Below, piece after piece: positions 21,101-32,505 of a stretch of DNA of 64,000 nt. The DNA is from Camillea tinctor. Lineage: Eukaryota; Ascomycota; Sordariomycetes; Xylariales; Xylariaceae. A program made the position numbers and the translations under genes. Location of the stretch: positions 124,001-188,000 of the forward strand of contig MU394124.1 of assembly GCA_022578605.1 (NCBI GenBank). The letters run 5' to 3'. The notes beneath the pieces are model-generated. The model was not told where the DNA came from and ran no database searches. It saw only the letters and a program-made list of their open reading frames with translations. How positions within the stretch are numbered: the first letter of the stretch is position 1; every line of letters begins with the position of its first letter.

Positions 21101-23300
21101 GGGAGTCGAGAATGCTTACCGGTGGCTTAAGGAGTTTATCGCTGCGGTAAGTTATTTAGAACCCGAACTTTTCAAATAATGCTTTCCACGAACAGCTTAA
21201 AAGGGTACATTCCCTATGCTAATTTAATTCCGAAAACAGGACAAGGAAAAGGTAGAACAGTCAAATAACTTATCCGACGCTAATCCCGACGACCCAAACC
21301 CTGATGGTTCGTCCTCTCCAGATTCCATTGGCCCAAATAACGACATCGATTGGGACCACCTGAGCATATGGTGTCAAGGTGTCCTCGGGCTGTCAGACTC
21401 AGAGATTGACTCTTTATGGTATGAGCGCCTTGCTGAGGCTTCATCCCTGCTAGGCAATGACCTTGATCGGACTGTGTCATTCTATCGGCGCGCTATTGAA
21501 CAGAAGGATCCTAGCTGGTTATGTCATCGTGGCTTAGGAATAGCATATTTTAACCAAGAGCGCATTACAGAGGCTATCACGCAGGTAGAATTGGCCCTCA
21601 CGGAATCAGAGCAGGAAGATGCAACACCTAAGCCGGATGTTAAAGATGTCATTGGCTTGCATTTGATGTTGGGGGATTATGCCTATCATGCGGGAAATAT
21701 GGCTACTGCAGCCAAACACTATTCGTATGTGTGTGCGAGCAATGATGAGGAGCAGGCAACTCAGGGTCTGCTAGGCCATATCAAGGCAAAATTAGGTTCA
21801 CCGGATGCCGAGGACGCAAGACAGTTCTTAAAGAGTATACTCGCCGAGGAAGGTGGCGAAAAGGGGAGAATGGTCAGCGTTCTGAGGATGCTAGCACAGG
21901 ACCCGAACCATGATGATATTGTGTCGTATATGTTCACCACAGCCAAAGGGGACCCGGACCTTTTGAGGGGTATTGTACACACTATGAGAACAGCTGCTGC
22001 CCGGCCTGTGCCATTCGAAGATCACGTTGCTGAGGCGCTTGGGGAGGACGACCGCTACTCACAAGATGTGACCCGTGGTGTACTACTCTATGACCTTGGC
22101 GTTGCGGCGTACACATACAAAGTTTCTCCAGACGGCACTGAGCCGGTTAACGAAGCCCTAAAATTGTGGATGGAGACTCGCGAAGTACTCGCCAACGTCG
22201 GCGGTAGCAATGCCTCTGTCGCACAGATGAACGCCACGTTAGCACTGGCTAATCACTACTTTCAGAGCATGGTAGATGGATCACATCAAGAATATCTCGA
22301 ACCACTAGCCAAGTTAGCTGAGGATAATTTGGGTATCTATGGTGCTGAATCAGCCATGCTCCTAGGCGTGTTGCACACGCTACATGGCAAGAAAGAGAAA
22401 GCCAGGGAGGTATTAACGCGACAAGTTAAACAAGCGCTACAGATCCTCTCAGATGACACGCCCGAGAACGACGCGTGGGGCTTCGCGGCAATATTTGCAG
22501 CATCGGAGAGATGTCAAGACTGGGAGAATGCAATCATCGCACTATCCCTGATGGGCCAGCAAGATCTCGTGACGGAAGCCTTACGCTTCGAAATTTCTGA
22601 TATTGAGGACACTGACAGCGAGGATAAGCAACAAATGTTAGACATGGTTATGAAGCTGGCTCAAGAAACGGTCCAGGTAGTCAAAACCCGAGTGCCCGAT
22701 ATTAAAAAACAGCATGAACGCATGAAAGTCGCCAAAGCACATATCGACTCTCTCATAGCTGCTTCTGAGAAAGCGAATGTCCTCAAGTCAGCTACTAGTG
22801 TAGCACATCACCTACTTCAAACCCGCCTCTCTAAACTAATACAGTTTCACACTCCTGAGATTAATGGAAAAGACTTTCAATGGAGTTGGACATGCGACGG
22901 GATTAATCTAGATGGGAAAAAATGTAAAAACGTGACAAACTTCGAGAGGGGGTTCTATCATTGCACCTACTGTTCGAATCAGGACTTCTGCCGGGATTGC
23001 TTCGGACGCCTACGCGACCCCGAGTCTGATATGATCAGTATATGCAATGCAAAACACCAGTGGCTGATAGTTCCTTGTCATGGAGATGATATGTTTGTAG
23101 GAGTGAAAGCGAAGAGTGTGCGGGTACCTCATGGCGTGAAGACTGTAGATGGTGACAAGCAGGTCTTGATGGCTTATTTTGCTGAGGATGGCACGGGAAA
23201 GGAGATCGAAGTGGAAGCATGGAAAGAGAAAATAGCTAGAGAGTGGGGGGTTTCCTTAAAGGATGATCAAGGAGAGAAAGATAAAGTTGATGAGGAATAG
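18150..23300 (+). CDS. STAND/NLR-type NTPase: Goodbye-like N-terminus, NACHT-like core, TPR-like repeats, C-terminal zinc motif
   Basis: Five exons: 18150-18455, 18516-19908, 20076-20275, 20328-21146 and 21240-23300. All donors are GTATG/GTAAG/GTGAG and phases sum to 1592 residues. The first about 130 residues (MKELWAAAAKAFESICGE...GLTSLKYLKML) look like the fungal STAND N-terminal 'Goodbye' domain. A P-loop GPASSGKSS sits at about 342-350 and a Walker B-like YYLVFDGIE at about 447-455, followed by NACHT-type helical segments. Residues about 980-1350 are helical repeats with TPR character (WLCHRGLGIAYFNQERITEA). Near 1450-1515 a Cys/His cluster (CDG..KKCKN, FYHCTYC, FCRDCFG, KHQW) resembles a ZZ-type zinc finger. 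Fungal STAND proteins of this build are thought to sense non-self and trigger cell death. The ligand and partner are unknown. Met1 or Met9 could be the start. Confidence 0.88.
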
Positions 23301-24129
23301 GTGGCAGTGATGTCCAAGGGGGGAGGGGGTTGACCAAGAGTATCCAATACCTAGTGTCACATTATTGGGTAGGTGTCAGTCATTGGTTTCTATATCACCC
23401 CTAAAACTGCAAAAATGACGTTGAATACCATATAGCCATCGCTTCTTTTTTATAGAAATAAACCAAATCACGATGTCTAAGCGGGCGAGGGAAACCCGAT
23501 GAATAAGCTCTTTCCCGCATATATTATAAAATAAATCATTTTCTCTCAAGTAAAGGGTCTATCATATTGTTGTGTAATAAGAATCCTTTCTCTCGGACAA
23601 TCAACGAATCAATGCATCCATCCCGATATTAGTTAAAGGGGTCCTTTGACATCTTACACATTTCGAAACCCAAGGTTCTTTGTTTTTTATTTTTTTACAA
23701 AAAGAAACAGAAAAAGAGATAAAAGAAAAGAAAGGCCAATCCAGACAATGCTAATTCAAAAGCCACTTTACACAATATTCATTGTCGTGATTCATCAAGC
23801 GATTGCCTATATAAGAGCACGTAGGAACCCAAGAAAATCCAGGATAATCTAAACCTACCCGCCAACCTACGTAGACCACGATATAACACCTTGCTAGCTC
23901 TGTATAGACGGGGAAACAGTCTAGAGGAGTCGATTCCACTACGACTGACAGACCGACTTACCCATTTCCCGTCCTCACATCTATTGTATCCAGCTACCAC
24001 GGTAAGCAGGGGAGATTCAACCCAAAACTTTCCAGCTCTCCCCTTCAAAGGAAAAAAAAAAGGAAAAAGGCCAAAACTCAAGAAAATTCATATAGAAGTT
24101 GAAAACAAAAAGAGCCAATAACAATCACA
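23301..24129. other. Intergenic region with A/T and purine tracts
   Basis: No gene is seen. Purine-rich runs at 23700-23740 and 24050-24115 lead up to the small Cys-rich gene. Confidence 0.4.
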
Positions 24130-24399
24130 ATGTGCTGGCTACCCCAATACTTCTTCACCCGCTGCGAGCACCGCTTCACCATCGAGAGCGCCGAGCTGCG
24201 ATTCTGCAACAGCGCCCGGGCCTGCGGCCGCCCTTGCGTGGGCACCCTGCAGCTGCGCGCGCCCGACTTCGACACCGAGGTCATCGCCGACATCTGCCCC
24301 GACTGCAAGTACATCGCGACGGTTATCCACCTCATCGCCGAGCCGGAGCCCGAACCAAAGTCGAGGTCGTCGCTTAAGAGATGGCTCTCGAAAAAGTGA
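24130..24399 (+). CDS. Small cysteine-rich cytosolic protein (hypothetical)
   Basis: An 89-residue frame with seven cysteines (MCWLPQYFFTRCEH, FCNSARACGRPCVG, ICPDCKY) and a basic tail (KSRSSLKRWLSKK). The CPDC pair plus upstream Cys/His suggest a metal-binding fold. Small fungal proteins beginning MCW/MCxY with such spacing are common and uncharacterised. There is no signal peptide. The gene is strongly GC-biased against AT-rich surroundings, which supports coding. The frame ends TGA at 24397-24399, with GTGAGT overlapping the stop (24395-24400), so a further exon after an unspliced-looking donor cannot be excluded. Confidence 0.6.
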   Translation: MCWLPQYFFTRCEHRFTIESAELRFCNSARACGRPCVGTLQLRAPDFDTEVIADICPDCKYIATVIHLIAEPEPEPKSRSSLKRWLSKK

Positions 24400-26099
24400 G
24401 TTACGTCTGGCGGTCCCCCTTTTCCTTCTCCCCTCTCCTTTTTTCTTCCCCTATGGGGGCTGCCGGTGCTTGCTGTTGCCGTTCTTGCTATGCGCCTGGT
24501 AAGTTAGATAAATACTGTGTCTTCAGAAATGAGAGATAGCTGGGAGTACCTCAAGACGTCTCTGTTTAATAGGTAGGTACATAGCTGGGAGCTTAATTAG
24601 CTATGCGCCCTATTAATAGCAAATTCAATAGGAAGGTGATGGTTAATAATTTATCTTTTATGTGAAGGGAGATGGATGTTAAGATACAACCATTGCCGTC
24701 TTATAAGGTTATCACTTAACGCACCTAACTACCTATTTTAACTTGGGTAAGTGTTGGTTTAACTTTTAAACAGTAAATCTTGAAATTTTGGATGTTATGG
24801 ACAAAATATTCAGGTTTATTGAACTTTTTTTGGTTCATTGAATTATTAGATATCAGCCTTGGCCAAGGTATACCATCAAAATATGTTCGCCTATAGATAT
24901 ATAAACCTGTTTAAACATGATGTGTGTCAATAATAATGCGTATGAAAGTGACAGCGATTAACATTATTTATAAGCTGGTGAGTGAAATTCATTCGTGTCC
25001 AATTTAAGTGACTTTTCCCTTCTGCTTGCTCTTCACGTTGTTCAGCTGAGCACCGACCCTGTGTAATATATATATTTAAGTAAGTTCTACCACGTCAAGC
25101 CCCTCCCCCCTTTTTGTCCCTCCCATACTCTCGTAATCAATAAATAAATGACATGGCCAATACGTCCCGACCCCGTGCTCGACGCTTTCGCTCTGCTAGT
25201 TTAATTTCATATTAGCTACAAATTGATTCAACACATTCTATACATGTTTAAGTAGCGAATGGATGTGCGTCATTTAACATCAACCACCCCAAAGTTCATC
25301 CCCCTCCTCTTACCCCTTTACATAATACCACATGTAAGCTCTAATCTCTACCGTTTGGAATGAAATACATCTTCCAACTCAAAGTTACATCTCATGTTCT
25401 AGTCTATAATACCTCACCTCTAACGCACCGAACCAATAAAATCAGACCATCCAATCATCCAACGACTTCGGCGGGCACCATATTTTTGTAAGACCCCCAC
25501 CCCCAACAACTACTTAGGTTAAGTATCTATATGTCTCCATACCTATATGCATAAGAGCCCGCGCTGCCGGTACTGCCTAACTGGGGAACTCCTTGCGGCG
25601 GCGACCTACCCTCTAGCACTGGCAGCCTTATCTGAAAGGACAAAGGATGTTTTTCTAAAGTGACATAAAGAAAGAAGAAAAAAAAACACGCAGGTTGGTA
25701 TACGGGCAATAGTGCTCCGGTATCGGTTGTAGTTCTGCTATGCATACCTTTTACTAGGTAGAAGTATCTTGAATTCAGCATCAGCCAGGTTAGGAGGGCC
25801 AAGTGTATGTTTGGTGGTGACTAGTACTCCGTATGAAACAAGACAATCCATATCGAACTCTAATATACACAAGTTTTGTAGGCGATTAAATCACATTCTC
25901 AAGCCAGCTAGGGAGCATTTGACTAATCTCATTTATTCGTGACCGTCTATGGCAAAGGTACTGGACTCGGCACCGATTTTTCTCTTTGTAATTACGTTAA
26001 TCATGAGTCCTCATCCCGACAGTGCGTAGTACCGTTCCAGTGTATCTGTTCACTTAGGTATCAATCTCCTAAACTCCCTGTATCCATATGCACTTCGGC
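24400..26099. other. AT-rich intergenic region, 1.7 kb
   Basis: No gene is seen. It holds the 3' flank of the small Cys-rich gene and, from about 25.3 kb, the probable 3' flank of the minus-strand pyruvate kinase gene. Confidence 0.4.
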
Positions 26100-27970
26100 C
26101 TATGCGAGTTGGCCAATTCCCAGGTTCTCGGGCTCCGCCTTTACAATACGGAGAGTGTTGGTGTTACCCATGCCGCCTCTCCAGCCCTGGACGACAACAA
26201 CAGTGTCGCCTCTTCCGAGGACGTTGAGGGAAAGGGCGTTGTTGATAGCCCACTTGATACGGCGATCGACGTCTTCCTGCCAGTTGGTCTTGCTGAAATC
26301 CGGCTTCTCCTCGGGGAACCAGAAAGGATAAACACCACGGTACAGATGGCCGTACCGGCTTGTAGAGGCATTTCGGGTGACCATGAAGATGGGGCACACA
26401 GGTCGGTACTTGCTGAGAAGTCGGGCAGAATCACCCGAAGTGGAGAGTACGATAATACCCCCGGCGTTTAGGTCAAGCGAAGCTCGGACTGCAGCCATGG
26501 CACACGACTCGACTACTGAGACAGGTCGCTTCACCAACGAGCACATCTCTTCAAAGTGGCTGACGTAGGGAATTGAGTTCTCGGCCTTCAGGCAGGCTTC
26601 GTGCATCTCGTGCACAGCTTCTTGGGGATACGAACCCTTGGCAGTTTCTCCAGACAACATAACACAATCAGCACCATCGGTGATGGCGTTACCGACATCG
26701 GAGATCTCTGCACGAGTAGGTCGGGGGTTCTTAATCATAGACTCAAGCATCTGAGTGGCACAGATAACGGGCTTGCCAGCCATGTTGCACATGGCAATGA
26801 GCTTCTTCTGAGCAGCGAACACCTCGGCAGCCGGAATTTCAATACCCAAATCACCACGGGCCACCATGACACCATCAGTTTCCCGGAGAATCTCGCGGAA
26901 GTTGTTAAGTCCCTGTCGGTTCTCAATCTTGGCAATGATCTGGATGTGCTTGCCGTCTTCACCGAGAACTTCACGGATATCTCGAATATCCTGTCCGCGG
27001 CGAATGAACGAAGCGAATACCATGTCAACATTGTTCTTGACACCAAATCTCAAGTCGTTCTTGTCCTTCTCGGATAGCGCAGGAAGGTCAACATCGGTGT
27101 TAGGTAGGTTGACACCCTTCTTAGAGCTGATGAAGCCATTGTTCAATGCCTCGACCTTGACAGTGTTCTCGTCAACGATTTCGAGAACCTTGAAGGCGAG
27201 GATACCATCATCGACGTAGATAATTCGGCCGGGTTTGATGACCTTAGTGATGTTCTTGTAGTCAACATACCTAAGGTTTCAGGTTAGTATAGTTGTCCAT
27301 ATACATTGTCATCAGTTCAATAGGGAGGCGTACATGTTCTGAGTATCACAGGATGTAGCATATTTCTCATTCGTGGTGAAGTTCATGATGGTACCCGCAG
27401 TAAGGGGGAGATCGGCATCGCCCTCGGTGTTACCAGTACGAATCTCGGGGCCCTTGGTATCAAGGGCAATGGCAATCTGGCGACCAGGCTGAGCGGCCTC
27501 TGCCTTTCGGGCATTGTCAATGACGGACTGGTGGTCTGGGATCCATTAATATCACTATAATTGTAGAGGGTTACCCCGCATAACTATCTGAAGCTATCGA
27601 GAAAGCATGGAAGAGGGGACCGGGATGGGGTTCTATAACATACTATAATAAGGTTAGTGGTCGGACTAGAAAATGCATGAATTCTTCATGTGGGACAATA
27701 CCAGAGGGATCAAAGGAAGTCTTAAACGTACCACTCATATGAGCCGTGGGAGAAGTTCATGCGAACCACATTAAGACCAGCAGTTCGTAGCTTGTTGATC
27801 GCCTCAACAGAGTTGGTCTTGGGGCCAATAGTGCAAATGATCGAGGACCGGCGGTAGTTGTGCTCAGGGGAGTATGCAGTGTCGAGAGAGGCGAGCCATT
27901 CTATCTTACCACCCAAGTTGAGGTGGTCGAGGGCGTTTGCAGCGATCGATTGGTGGCGCTTGTGAGCCAT
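26100..27970 (-). CDS. PYK1: Pyruvate kinase
   Basis: Three exons: 27970 to about 27728, about 27527-27334 and 27270-26100. The second intron (donor GTACGC, branch ACTAAC, acceptor TTAG) is clear. The product is about 535 residues, as usual for fungi. It converts phosphoenolpyruvate and ADP to pyruvate and ATP in the cytosol. Diagnostic blocks include [33 protein letters not shown] with the catalytic Lys, [11 protein letters not shown] for the metal, and [11 protein letters not shown]. The first junction is awkward. The best donor (TG|GTACGT at 27731) with the best acceptor (CCCAG at 27536) gives an in-frame stop. The only in-frame GT-AG join I find is TAC|GTTTAA to CACCAG|TCC, which makes GSYEWYSVID in place of the usual GSYEYHQSVID. 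An extra base in the assembly would also explain it. Confidence 0.95.
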
Positions 27971-29644
27971 GGTAGCAGGATATGAGCGATGGGTGTTTTA
28001 GGTTGGTGGCAAGCGGTGGCAGTGTCTGTATGAATCTTAGTTAGAGAGAAGGTTTGTTAGAAAGGCGAGGAAGAGAAGAGATAAATAAATAGAGATGGAG
28101 ACCTTGGGTAGCAAACGGCAAAGGACAGGACGGGAATGGGTTTATCAAGAAAAGAAAGGTCGTAGTGCAGAGGAGTAGGAGTGGGTAGAACGAAGGAAAT
28201 GGTGCTCGAGTCGGTTCCCCCGCCAAGTCAAGCCCAGACATCGAATGGATCTTGCCAATCCCCCGATCGACACTGCAAGAGAGTTGCGATTGAGGCCTTG
28301 CTGGTTCAACATTTCTCGGTGAAACTACCTTGGCGAAACGGAGGACTAGTCCAGTCCACCTTAGACGCAACAACCAACCGCAACACCCCAAAATACCACA
28401 ACCATCGACATAGTTAACCGTCCGTGCCTCTTGTGACAAAAAAGATAATGCTCAAGGCGGGCCGCAACCGAAACATGCAGAGTGTTTGAGGTGCCAGGAA
28501 TAGACGAGACAAAAGGGTAGGAGAGGAACCAGACGATTATTGAAAAGGGGGGAGAGTTCATTCTTTTTCTTAGTTATTGTATTTTTTCTTTTCTTTTTCT
28601 TTTCTTTTTGGGGTGCAATACAACACAACACGACATATAACCACCATACGTACCTAGTATTGGTTCTTTCAAGAAACCAAAAAGATGCCAAGATATCACG
28701 ATGACACTGGCAAAGGAAGTCGAAGGGAGGCCAAAGAGGATGGGATGGAGAAAAAGTGTGTGAGGTGGGAATTAGAAAAAGAAGAAAAAAGTCCTTATGA
28801 TATTGTACGGACTCCGGACTCGTTTGTAGCTCGGGGATCAAAAGGAAATGCGGGAATTGATTACCTTCCCCTTGTCAGCCTTAAGAGCGAATGGTTTATG
28901 GTAGTCGATAATGCAGCCAGACTGATTGGATTTGAGATTTCCCTGGTCCCCTGGTTTATTCAACTGGCGTTGTATTCTGTTGCGTTGCCTTACTACGCCG
29001 AGAGAGGAAAAAAAAGAAAAAGAGGAAAGGGAAAAAAAATTAAGAAAAGAAAAAGTACCTCAGTAAAGTATTGTCTGTTGTCCAGGGCTCTTTTCCCCTT
29101 CTCCTTCCCTAATTCTCATTCCTCTTTGTCGCTTCCTCTTCCATTCCTTCCTCCTACACTACCCCCACTAACAAGACCCTACAGGCAGCTTGCCTGTACA
29201 TTACAAGCCAAGCGATTTGATCGTTTGGAGGGGCAGAGAGGGGCAACGCCTAAAAGACAGGAGCCCCTCCCTCAGTAGCGTAAAAAAAAAAAAAAAAAGA
29301 ACGAATGGCCCCTCAACGTTTTGAGAGGGTACATTATAGGTACTAGGTACCACTACCCATCCATCTACCTACCCACATATACCTAACCACCCCACCAAGA
29401 TGAGGGGTTGACATAGGTACCTATTCAAGGTGGTGTAGGGACGTAGGTAGGTACACAAGGTAGGTATATTATATAGGTCCTACCATCATCTCACCTGAGC
29501 TGGTCTCAAGGCTGGCAGCTGGCCAGGCCAGGCAATTGTGCGACAAGTTGAGAGACGTTTCACACTCGGCTAATCCCAAAATGGGATAGACCTTTAGATG
29601 AAAAAAAATAATGTGCTGGACCCTAACGTGGCCTGTGTGCCTTA
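27971..29644. other. Upstream region of pyruvate kinase
   Basis: This is the promoter side of a highly expressed glycolytic gene. On its coding (minus) strand there are long C/T-rich stretches opposite the purine tract at about 29008-29056. The plus strand has a T-rich tract at 28563-28607 and an A17-type run at about 29282-29298. The stretch 29340-29490 is packed with GGTAGGTA/TACCTACC words. The frame 28685-29278 is low-complexity and rejected. Confidence 0.45.
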
Positions 29645-29902
29645 CCGTCTATTTTGGGTAATACCGGTTTCTCAAATCCACTTCTTTTACCCCTGCAACC
29701 AGTCTTTTTACGTAGATCAACCGGGAGTAGGTATTTTTCATTGGATAGTAACAAAGCATTAATGGCACCTTTGTAAAATCTCGACTTTTGGTTGGCCCCA
29801 CCGCGTTACTTGCCTTTTTTTCCTGGTTGATCTGCGTAAAAAGTCAGGTTGCAAGGGTAAAAAAATTGGATTTGAGAAACCGGAATTACCCAAAATAGAC
29901 GG
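29645..29902. mobile_element. TA-flanked MITE (Tc1/mariner-like), 258 bases
   Basis: Inverted repeats of about 82 bases form nearly the whole element. Positions 29645-29726 (starting CCGTCTATTTTGGGTAAT) pair with the reverse complement of 29821-29902, with a few mismatches and one-base differences. The dinucleotide TA lies directly outside each end (29643-29644 and 29903-29904), as for elements that insert at TA. The 94-base interior is non-coding. It lies between the pyruvate kinase promoter and the mitofissin gene. Confidence 0.82.
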
Positions 29903-29904
29903 TA

Positions 29905-30491
29905 GTAGGACCGTTACCGTGTGAGGTCCAAGCGATACAAGCACTGTGGCAGCTGGGTTGCCGTCAAACTCCGGTACCTCCTGTACGTGGTTAGCCTGAT
30001 AGCCAAGCAAGTACCCTAACGGCTCTAACCCCCGATGGGACGACGCAGCTGATAAGATAAAAAAAGAATGACCTACTTACCTGCTTATGGGTTCCGTACT
30101 GTGCGTGCTGCTGTTGTGCCTGCTTCTGCATGAAATAAAGGCGCTTCCCATGTGGTCCGTGGGGAGATGGAGACCTCTTTTCCTCCAACCACCGCCCTTC
30201 CCTGTCAGCCTGAACACCTTGATCGCCAGACCATCCGACTAAGGCACGAACAACATTTCCTTTAAATGAATCACACCACGAGATAACTTCCTTCTCTTCT
30301 CGCTCAAACTGTTGCTTTCTGTAGCTTTGCAGTTTGTCTACTTCTCTCGCTCGATCGGTCCCTCACGAAATCATCTCCCCGAACCCTACCCTTCATCGTA
30401 CGACGCTCATCGAACGAATCTCGCCATCGATTATCTCGAAAATCCTGCTAGAAGAAAAAAAAAGCGGTGTTATCCAAGCAATTCCGTCAAG
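29905..30491. other. Upstream region and leader of the mitofissin gene
   Basis: C/T-rich leader sequence (about 30280-30440) and an A run precede the ATG at 30492. No gene is seen. Confidence 0.4.
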
Positions 30492-31199
30492 ATGGTTGTA
30501 AGTCATTCGATTTCTGCTTCTCTTCCAACCATGTCGCTGTTCGCCGTTCGCTATAGCAGCTGCACGTTTCCCTGCTAGCGGCTGTTTCGAACGGAACATG
30601 CGGTTCTTTGCCTGACAAACGGACCGAAAAGTCTTGTTCGAAATCGCAAATAGCCACCTTCTGTCATGCACTACACATGCCTCTACATTCTCTTCGCCCT
30701 CATTCCTCTCATTTTGCCTCGAGCAGTGAAGATGAATGAATTCTGAACATACTCTCAGTTCCTCAACTTGCTGACATTTGGCCTCTGGGGAAAGCTCGGT
30801 CGATTAACCCACTATGCCGTCGATGCTGTCCTTAGTACGTTATGCGCTCTCCGAAGAAACCCATGTCTTGTTGTTGTGATTTGCTCAACTAATATCTTTT
30901 AAGTTTCGACAATACTGGCGGGAATGAGACGTTCGACCGGCTTGACGTGAGTTTGTACCCTCCTACGAAACAAGGCTGAGATGTCGACAACGAAGATGAA
31001 ACAGCAGAAGAATAGCCTATCGAATCCAGACTGACTCGTATCTGGTGACAGTTTCAGGACCGAGCGACTAGTCGGCGACCAGAAAGATAATGGCAGTATG
31101 GGTAAATGGGTTGATCAGTATCTGAGTGTTGGCGAGTGGGTGATGGACCAATCCGTTGCAGTAGCTGGTTCCAGTGGTTGGTTCCAGCGGAGCCGTTGA
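30492..31199 (+). CDS. ATG44: Mitofissin (Atg44/Mdi1, DUF1748), mitochondrial fission factor
   Basis: Four exons: 30492-30497, 30759-30834, 30904-30946 and 31052-31199 (or 31058-31199). The product is 90 (or 88) residues. The first coding exon is only ATGGTT, followed by GTAAGT. Exon 2 gives FLNLLTFGLWGKLGRLTHYA, then VDAVL, and exon 3 gives ISTILAGMRRSTGLT. This GxLxHxxxDAVLxSxxLAGxxRSTGLT pattern is the DUF1748 signature. Yeast and fission-yeast members are small proteins of the mitochondrial intermembrane space that drive membrane fission needed for mitophagy. The tail (GKWVDQYLSVGEWVMDQSV) is amphipathic. No frame of usual length reveals the gene, so it is easily missed. The acceptor of exon 4 has two AG choices six bases apart. 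Confidence 0.88.
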
Positions 31200-32505
31200 T
31201 GGGTTGGTGGTATCAATGCCACCTGCGAGGGGATGAGAAGGCGGGTGTTGGTAGTGAATCGACCAAAACCTGATAACACAGCAGGATTTGCCCACACCAA
31301 ACAGCCCGATTTCACGATTTAACGTCTCGATATACCCAGAGAGTCACCACTATCTCACCTCCGGTCTGAATATACGGCGATGAGTACTGGATCCAAAATT
31401 CAGAGTTACTCTCACGTCTCATATCAAATCGGAGGATACTGGAAAGGATACCGCAAGTTGGGAATCGCGTCTCGATTGTTCTGCATTGTTGATGGCTATC
31501 CCCGGAGTTTTGCGATTGCGAAGAGGTGCTTTGTTGGTTTTCTTTCTGTTTTCGTGGTGATACAGCTATTCACTTTTTGGAGCAAGTAAATTCTAGATAG
31601 GCAATGTGAAATTTCAAACCCAGCTTGGAGGAATGCCAGCTTCCCTAGGTACGCTTTGCTTTATGTGAAGTTGCTAGACTTCTTTGGAAGATCTGCTTAG
31701 CCGAGATTTGCCGACGAAACGCTCCCCGCCCCGTTCCTCGATGGCCCGTCCACCCGAATGGAGCCGATTCCGATAGAGCCTCGATGGTATAATAATGATT
31801 CTAAATTACATAAATGGTATAACCTGATTCATGCGTGAATACCTATTAAAAGACAGATATGTAGTTATCGTGTTTAACCGATAAGCCTGGATATGCCTGT
31901 TTGAACCTAATAACAAGGTTCCCGAGGTTTAGGTTTTCACCTACCTAAATTTAGATTCTCTTAACTCCAGTAAAATGACGGGCTTGTCGATGGCTATTGA
32001 CGAGGATATTGTTAACCACTAATAAGCTATCCAAGTTGCGCAACGCCATCTCCTGCTATAAATATAAAATAATGGAGCTACTTATCTTCTCCTGCGTGAT
32101 CACATGTACCAATTGATCGTTTAGTTACTACCTCAAAACCTAACACAGTCTGAGTTGCTCTTTGCGAAACATGGCGTGTGTAATACATCCACACTCGGTC
32201 CATCCTTGTGAAAGGTAGGCTATTTTTATATTTAACGCCGGCTCATGCTCTTTCGCTTTAAACTGTATTTGAAGCCCCTTAGAGTAAATAGTATCTACGA
32301 AGAAACCACAAATTTGTCGACATCTTCGTCGTGGGGAATCTCGCCATTACCTACTGCCCGCTATACGCTACCCATTACAGAAATGTATCAAGCTAGATTA
32401 AAGCTATGGTTGCCAATATTTCACTACCCGACCGTTCACTAAACCTATTGATAATGCGCTCGTCGTATATACAAGAGACAGAGCTGCAAAATTCCGTTTG
32501 CCTTG
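31200..32505. other. AT-rich intergenic region
   Basis: This is the convergent side of the mitofissin gene and the next minus-strand gene. No coding region is supported; the frame 31380-31589 has no motif and probably lies in the 3' flank. Confidence 0.4.

Noticed and set aside
28685..29278. 197-residue plus-strand frame in the pyruvate kinase upstream region
   Set aside because: Composed of Lys- and Pro/Ser-rich low complexity from purine and pyrimidine tracts.
29340..29490. Cluster of GTAGGTA/TACCTAC words as a possible inverted-repeat element
   Set aside because: Pairing is patchy and no flanking duplication is visible; simple-sequence expansion explains it.
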